DNA of 64,000 bases, taken from assembly GCA_903632075.3 (NCBI GenBank), contig CAHIKZ030000027.1, forward strand, positions 134,001-198,000. Direction: 5' to 3'. A program made the translations under genes and the position numbers. The notes under the pieces are model-generated. The model searched no databases. It worked only from the letters and a program-made list of their open reading frames with translations, and had not been told where the DNA came from. The DNA comes from Acanthosepion pharaonis. Lineage: Eukaryota; Mollusca; Cephalopoda; Sepiida; Sepiidae. Below, in pieces: positions 59,123-64,000 of the stretch (position 1 is the first letter of the stretch; each line of letters opens with the position of its first letter).

Positions 59123-59600
59123 CTATGATACCTCATTTGAAAACCTTTTCGAATTCTGTGTAGTCGACTCTATATGGATTTTGGTTAAGGTAGTAAGGGT
59201 GTCTTCTTTTCTTATCTCAGTTGCTAAATTTAAACTGAAACTTAAATCCTCTATCTCAGTGACAGAAAGTTTATCGCTAGAGATGTTGTAAACAAACTCA
59301 AAGTAACGATCTTCCTCCATCTACTGTGAGTGCAAAGGCTGTGTAACTTGTCTTTTAGGCGATTTATTTGTCTGTTGTTTATGTATGCAATAGTTTGTCT
59401 CAAGCTTTCGGCTCTGGAGTTGGAAAGGATTTCTTCACTACGTACCACTTTGCCGATCGATGCAGGTTGTCATTAGAGTGGTGTTTGAGTCCTTCTGTCC
59501 ATGTAAGGAAGTAATCGTGGATGTATCTGGGGAGAAGATCTGTTGTGATCTTGAGGTAACTTAATAAGTGCTTTGGGATGACTTTTGCAGCCATGCAGAT
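59123..59600 (-). pseudogene. PLE N-terminal region
   Basis: Overlapping frames 59123-59320, 59251-59448 and 59400-59594. The FVYNISSDKLSVTEIEDLSFSL block matches the N-terminal S-x-x-LS-x-x-E-x-x-LS-x-GL signature seen before RT in PLEs. At least two frameshifts. Confidence 0.7.
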
Positions 59601-59791
59601 GAGTAGATGATACCTTCTGTTTCTGATAATAGGAATTCTTTGTTATGATGAATAGAATATAGATGTCTTTTTGAAGTAGTTTCCATGTTCTGATGAAGCT
59701 TTAGTAAATGCGAAACATGTTCGATTTATAAATTTTTTTCTCGTTGTTCCTTATCCTATAATTCTGTCCAATTCCGATCCATATTTGATCT

Positions 59792-60012
59792 GTATTGATG
59801 TTAAAGGACGAGAGAAATGTACTATAGCTGTTTAAATTTCTTTTATTTTAATTTCCCAAGTACTTTCGATCTTCTTCCAAGATCATCTTCAGGGTTGCAA
59901 GTGGTACAAAACTATATGCTGTTTAAATATATAACAACGCACATCTTTGTAGAATTACTTTTACTAATGAACAACATATATATACATTTCTCTCATCCTT
60001 TAACATCAATAC
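59792..60012. mobile_element. Short inverted-repeat element with ribozyme-like core
   Basis: Ends GTATTGATGTTAAAGGACGA (59792 on) and its inverse (59983-60012) form 30-bp inverted repeats with one mismatch. The 160-bp interior has a PLE-type terminal repeat motif on the minus strand. It lies 35 bp beyond the PLE. Confidence 0.7.
59860..59900 (-). ncRNA. Hammerhead-like core
   Basis: Minus strand: CTGAAGA (complement of 59886-59892), one T, GATCTT-GGAAG-AAGATC hairpin (perfect 6-bp stem), then GAAA (complement of 59864-59867). The core residues CUGANGA and GAAA are intact. The extra base between core and stem departs from the consensus. Confidence 0.4.
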
Positions 60013-60116
60013 ACGGAAGGTTATTCGTGAGTATGAACGGATTTTATTAAAATTAGAAGACATAATGTCTATAATTTATTCAATCAGACATGCCTAAAAG
60101 AGAATTTGCTGCCTAA

Positions 60117-60180
<64 letters not shown>

Positions 60181-60600
60181 TGTGTGTGTGTGTGTGCGTG
60201 ATTAAAACATGTTGATGTGGGCTAAAATTATAACCACTACCTGCCTCCTGATTAAGGCTAGACAACCAGACTTGGGGGAGAATATGACTTATATGGAATG
60301 TTTGCCCAAATTCAGGAGCCACCCCTCCTCCGATCTCCTCTATCCGCCGCCAACTTTAGTATTATTATTTATTAAATAATGTAAGCTTTATCTTTGATTG
60401 AGTTAGATCCATTTTTGGAGGCATAGACATTTTTCAACTTGGACGTTGGTGTCGAGTCTACACTGGCCATGCGTTTGTTCATGTTCATTTCCCTTAGTTT
60501 TTCAACTAGGCTGCTTGAATCCTTTATACGAGATGAACGGATTGTCCCAAGAAGATGGGGTTAGAATTTTTGTTATAGCTTTCGCCAGTTTAGGGGGTGT
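60013..60600. other. Microsatellite and sequence with no recognised gene
   Basis: (TA)n-(GT)n at 60121-60198. The rest, including 60370-60600, shows no clear protein similarity. Confidence 0.6.
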
Positions 60601-60898
60601 TCACTATCTTTTCCTGAGCTAAAGTTCTCTCTACGAACAACTAAAATAATAAAAACCTGCCGTCTCATCACCAACCAATGCTATTTCACATTTAATAATG
60701 ATCGTTACAGACAATACTTTGGATTACCAATGAGTTCACCTCTCAGTGGAGTACTGGCATGTATCTTCTTAGACTTTTCTGAATCCGGTCCTTTCCGAAA
60801 TATTTTAACCAAGCAATCGATATATTTCCGTTATACTGATGATGCTCTACTTATATATCCTAGTGATACTGATTTACCTGACGTAGTAGATCAACTAA
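60601..60898 (+). pseudogene. PLE reverse transcriptase fragment
   Basis: YRQYFGLPMSSPLSGVLACI and the intact catalytic block FRYTDDALLIYP (YxDD), then DVVDQLSTL. The reading is cut off by a CA/TA/TG microsatellite at 60898-61010. The best-preserved RT active site among the PLE fragments here. Confidence 0.88.
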
Positions 60899-60946
60899 GC
60901 ACACTCACACACAAACACACTTACACACACACATATATATATGTGT

Positions 60947-61010
<64 letters not shown>
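60898..61010. repeat. (CA)n-(TA)n-(TG)n compound microsatellite
   Basis: Interrupts the PLE RT fragment. Confidence 0.97.
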
Positions 61011-61012
<2 letters not shown>

Positions 61013-61140
61013 GTAAAATAGGGATCATTTTATTAATCAAAATGAGATACAAAAGTATCGTCTCAATTAAAAATAAAAAAAAATAAGTCTCCTTTCGTCC
61101 GACACTTCGTCAGAAGTAAATATCGTAGAAATTTTTTATT

Positions 61141-61480
61141 TTAACTTTTCACCCCAAGCAAGGCGGGAGTGCCAGTAGAACCCAAGGGGTTACAGAGAAT
61201 GGGAGCAAGAGTAAAAAGGCGTCTATGAGAGAGCGACTGTAAACGAGACGCCAGTTCAGGGCCAACCACATTGCATATCCGTCTCTGGATTTTGTTGAGG
61301 ACCTTAAGACGAACAGCATGGGCTCCAGACCATATATGACAGCAATATTCCATGCAAGGGCGAATGATTGATTTATAGATTTGAAGAATAGACTCGGGTG
61401 AGAAAAAACTTAAAATTAAACCATTGAAAGGAAAAAATCTCCTTGCAACAGATCTTAAAAGACAAGGAGGAGAAGAGGAA
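61141..61480 (-). pseudogene. Jockey-like LINE ORF2 C-terminus
   Basis: Open frame from about 61480 down to 61141: FFSPESILQIYKSIIRP then MEYCCHIWSGA, LKVLNKIQRRICNVVGPELA and LGSTGTPALLGVKS stop. A typical post-RT C-terminal domain of AP-type LINEs, same family as 48186-49080. Confidence 0.85.
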
Positions 61481-61521
61481 AAATATTTCTCTATTTTTTT
61501 CCTATTTTTCCCTTTTAAAGT

Positions 61522-61920
61522 TCAATCAGAATGAATCAAGAACTCACCAACATGTGCCAATTTATGTTTTAGTTCTCTCTGTCTAAACAGAGCCAGACGC
61601 TGATTGTTGATTACAGCAGCCTTCAAGATGTTAATATGATGTTTGGTCCGGGCTTTGTGCAGTACAGAGAAGAACTCTTCTGAATAATTCGTGTTGTAAG
61701 TGACGATATTTAATAAATACTCACCAATGACAGACTCGTGCACTTGTGAGTAATCGAATGTTATTGGAGCACGTCTACGTATAGGACCAGACATATGCTA
61801 TGCAAATTCACAGCTCAATCGCTGGATAGTCTTACCCACATAGTTGGCCTCACACTGACATTTGAAACGATAAATGACTAAATTTTGTTGATGGGTGGGC
61901 AAGACATCCTTACGGACAGA
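61522..61920 (-). pseudogene. PLE GIY-YIG endonuclease and C-terminus
   Basis: VIYRFKCQCEANYVGKTIQR shows the CxC-type finger and the YVG-KT signature of PLE endonucleases, then one stop. After that a 90-codon frame has SVIGEYLLN, FFSVLHKARTKHHINILKA and a QRELKHKL end. Orientation is opposite to the RT piece at 62090. Confidence 0.85.
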
Positions 61921-62089
61921 GGGGAATGCACTTCTGGCAGTAAATATGTAAAACTATAGAATTAAAGCAGTGCATGACGGTTGAAGAGATCTTATCAGCG
62001 GATAATTGACTGCGACACTTAGATGGACCAAATCCTTTAGTTTTGAGCGGACTATTTTCTATTGTGGCCCCTTAAAACCTCCATCCTTT

Positions 62090-62426
62090 CCTGAGACTCC
62101 CTTGTGGAGCTGATGGAGATGACTACTGACTCTGTATCTATCACCTTCAATGATAATATTTATCGACAAAATCATGGGGTATCAATGGGTAGTCCTTTAG
62201 GACCACTCATGGCCAATATCTTTGTAGGGTTTCAAGAGAGGCAATTGTTTGATAACGTTCCTAAACCATACTACCATTTTCTTTATGTTGATGATACTTT
62301 TACATGTTTTCTTTTCAACGTTTAAATAGTCTCTACTCTTCTCTACAATTCACGAAGGAAGTGGAGAATAATGTTACTTTTCCTGACGTGTTGGTTAAAA
62401 AAAACACTTCTTTTCTCACCAACGTA
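62090..62426 (+). pseudogene. PLE reverse transcriptase fragment
   Basis: DNIYRQNHGVSMGSPLGPLM, then FLYVDDTFTCF (YVDD intact), a frameshift, and VENNVTFPDVLVKKNTSFL. It continues at 62976 after an insertion. Confidence 0.88.
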
Positions 62427-62975
62427 TATATATATATTTTTAACTAGTATTTAACATGTGAATAGTTTGATTAATTTATTTTTAAGCGATTTTTGTTAAA
62501 TATTTTTCTCTTAGTTTTTAAAGATATTCTGTCATTTTAATCATTCTATTGTAAATTTTATTAAGTGTAGTTTAGAAAAGAAAAGAAAATAAGAATAAAA
62601 AGAAAAAAGAAAAAGATCAAACAAATAAGTTATTTTATAGAAGTTAAAAGGGGAGGTTTCCTTCTATTCTTCCAAAAAAACACCCATTCTTGGCCGCAAG
62701 TAGGAAGATCACTACAACCATGCATACCTAATTTATAACTTCGAATAGCCCAAGTGAAGTCTTGATTGGTTGTTGTTTACTGGGGCAACTTATATAATGC
62801 ACGTCCTAAAGCTAGTGGCAGATTTTGTTCTAGGTGCGGGCCGAATACTGATCATATTCGGTCTGGTCGCCCATCGAAGAAGTCTGTTGTTTATTTAGAC
62901 CCGAAACTTCTAGTGACATGGGAGCAACAACACTGACGACGCATCTGGATTCGGCACTTAAAGGTGTATTTTAAT
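62427..62975. other. Unidentified insertion within the PLE
   Basis: About 0.55 kb with no coding similarity. Contains a TATATAATG box and a CCGAATA-N7-TATTCGG palindrome near 62852. The flanking PLE reading frame joins smoothly around it (FLTNVY then YRKRTFTV). Might be a solo LTR or MITE. Confidence 0.55.
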
Positions 62976-63257
62976 TAATATAGGAAACGCACTTTTACTG
63001 TACTGTATCTCAATTGGGATTCCTTTGCTCCTATGTCTAGGAAAATTAACCTTGTCAAAGCATTCACTCATTATGCATTTATGCTATGTTCGAAGTGTAA
63101 ACTTGATGCCGAGTTCAAACAAATTACCATTATTTTTCTTGCACATGGACATCCTGAAAGTGTTATTAAAATTAACATGAAATTTAAAATTTCTAAGTTT
63201 AATGAAACTAAAACATTTCGTCCACGAAAGTGTCCTGTCTACATTAAATTACCTTGA
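62976..63257 (+). pseudogene. PLE RT-to-endonuclease linker
   Basis: RKRTFTVLYLNWDSFAP and SRKINLVKAFTHYAF and KISKFNETKTF then CPVYIKLP, blocks found between RT and GIY-YIG in Penelope-like proteins. Downstream similarity fades. Confidence 0.85.
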
Positions 63258-64000
63258 ACCTCACCATCGATTATGCGCTAAGATCTCCTCGACCATAATG
63301 CCCTTCTTTAATATTCAATATGGCAGATTATAGTTCTTGAATAAATAATGTGAGCCAAAACGTTAAATTATGAATCTCGGAAAATTTCTTCAACACGATA
63401 ACAGATCACATCACCAAACATGTTTCTTTTACATGTGCAGTTCTGATTAAAACCGATTTATACTGACATTTCCAAGCTCGTCCTTTTGTCGATTTTTCAT
63501 CTATAGAATATAATCTCTTCCTTCTTTTTTCCAATTGTTTTTGCCTTTACCTGGGGAAAGTCAATCATTCAACATTTACACACTTTCACTTCGAATTTGT
63601 TTTATTTATTTGCTTCGTTGTTTCATCAACCTTTTTGTAAACTTGTTTCTTCGAATGTTTTAATGCTTTTTAACTTTACTTTAGCTACTGCTAACAGTAT
63701 TTTCAGAGAATTGAAAATGAGGGGAAAACTCGTTATTCTTCCTCAATGTCTGCAGTTAAATTGATTTTTTTTTTTTTTTTTGCCCTCACTAATTTGTGAT
63801 ACGATTTTCTTGCCATCAATCGTCGGAGGTGATGAGCTGATCGGAATATTAACTGTGTGCTTACATTGGCATATCAAAAACGAAATTTATTTCCCGTTGG
63901 TAGTCTCTGTTCTCATTTGGATTAAAATTAGAAATTCTGATATTTAATGTCATGCACACTGCTCAAGACAATGACATGGCGTGTTATTATCTTCCAAAAA
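63258..64000. other. No clear gene
   Basis: May be decayed PLE 3' coding sequence, followed by AT-rich DNA with a poly-T run at 63764-63781. Confidence 0.6.

Larger units (their letters stand above)
57111..59756 (-). mobile_element. Penelope-like element, most complete copy
   Basis: Minus-strand element of about 2.65 kb with inverted terminal segments: 57111-57180 and 59690-59756 share TGAAGCTTTA and GTTCCTTATCCTA in opposite orientation. The ORF is broken but collinear: N-terminal block, RT, GIY-YIG endonuclease. A CTGATGA...GAAAC core is at 59693-59714 on the plus strand. PLEs copy themselves by target-primed reverse transcription. Many stops mean it is dead. Confidence 0.88.

Overview
This window looks like non-coding, repeat-saturated DNA from an animal genome. 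It is AT-rich, with very long (TA)n, (GATA)n, (GT)n and (CT)n tracts and a mixture of animal-type transposons: Penelope-like elements, Tx1/L1-type, RTE/CR1/Jockey-type and R2/R4-type LINEs, a Ty3/Gypsy element, Tc1/mariner, hAT and pogo-like elements, and tRNA-derived SINEs. The combination, especially the tRNA-type SINEs and abundant Penelope-like elements beside (TA)n tracts, fits a cephalopod mollusc such as an octopus. That is an inference; no host gene fixes the species. I found no convincing host protein-coding exon. Every recognisable coding stretch belongs to a mobile element and nearly all are broken.

Layout. 1-7.7 kb: microsatellites, a diverged duplicated unit (1318-1605 / 2060-2315), and a self-inverted element (3148-4338) whose arms carry hammerhead-ribozyme-like motifs. 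7.7-15.25 kb: a 5'-truncated Penelope-like element (PLE) with inverted terminal repeats, split by a nearly full-length Tx1-type LINE (7993-14902) with a perfect 15-bp target duplication. 15.46-18.13 kb: a young Ty3/Gypsy element on the minus strand with 223-bp LTRs and a large internal pol deletion. 18.2-19.4 kb: LINE and Tc1/mariner remnants. 22.1-22.8 kb: a hAT-type MITE with an 8-bp target duplication. 25.6-27.9 kb: two R2/R4-type LINE fragments with (TAA)n tails. 28.1-29.3 kb: a 1.2-kb (GATA)n array interrupted by a recurring spacer.

29.8-36.1 kb: two related Tc1-like relics, a Gypsy integrase scrap with a 30-bp minisatellite, a pogo-like MITE, a SINE and a possible solo LTR. 36.1-38.5 kb: a 45-bp-period satellite of about 50 units. 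39.4-47.0 kb: more inverted-repeat PLE-like elements, one inserted into an old LINE (40.5-42.5 kb), and further LINE fragments. 48.2-49.1 kb: a Jockey-like LINE relic followed by a short CpG-rich block. 50.9-54.9 kb: Tc1-like relics, a SINE and a MITE. 56.3-63.3 kb: a cluster of PLE material, including a degenerate copy covering most of its ORF (57.1-59.76 kb) with N-terminal, RT and GIY-YIG segments, and further PLE RT and endonuclease fragments.

Main theme: short inverted-repeat elements related to PLE terminal repeats lie repeatedly inside or against (TA)n tracts. Several carry CTGANGA...GAAA cores around a hairpin, the hallmark of hammerhead ribozymes known from PLE terminal repeats. Nested insertions give a relative chronology (PLE before Tx1; LINE before PLE; PLE before an unknown 0.55-kb insert).
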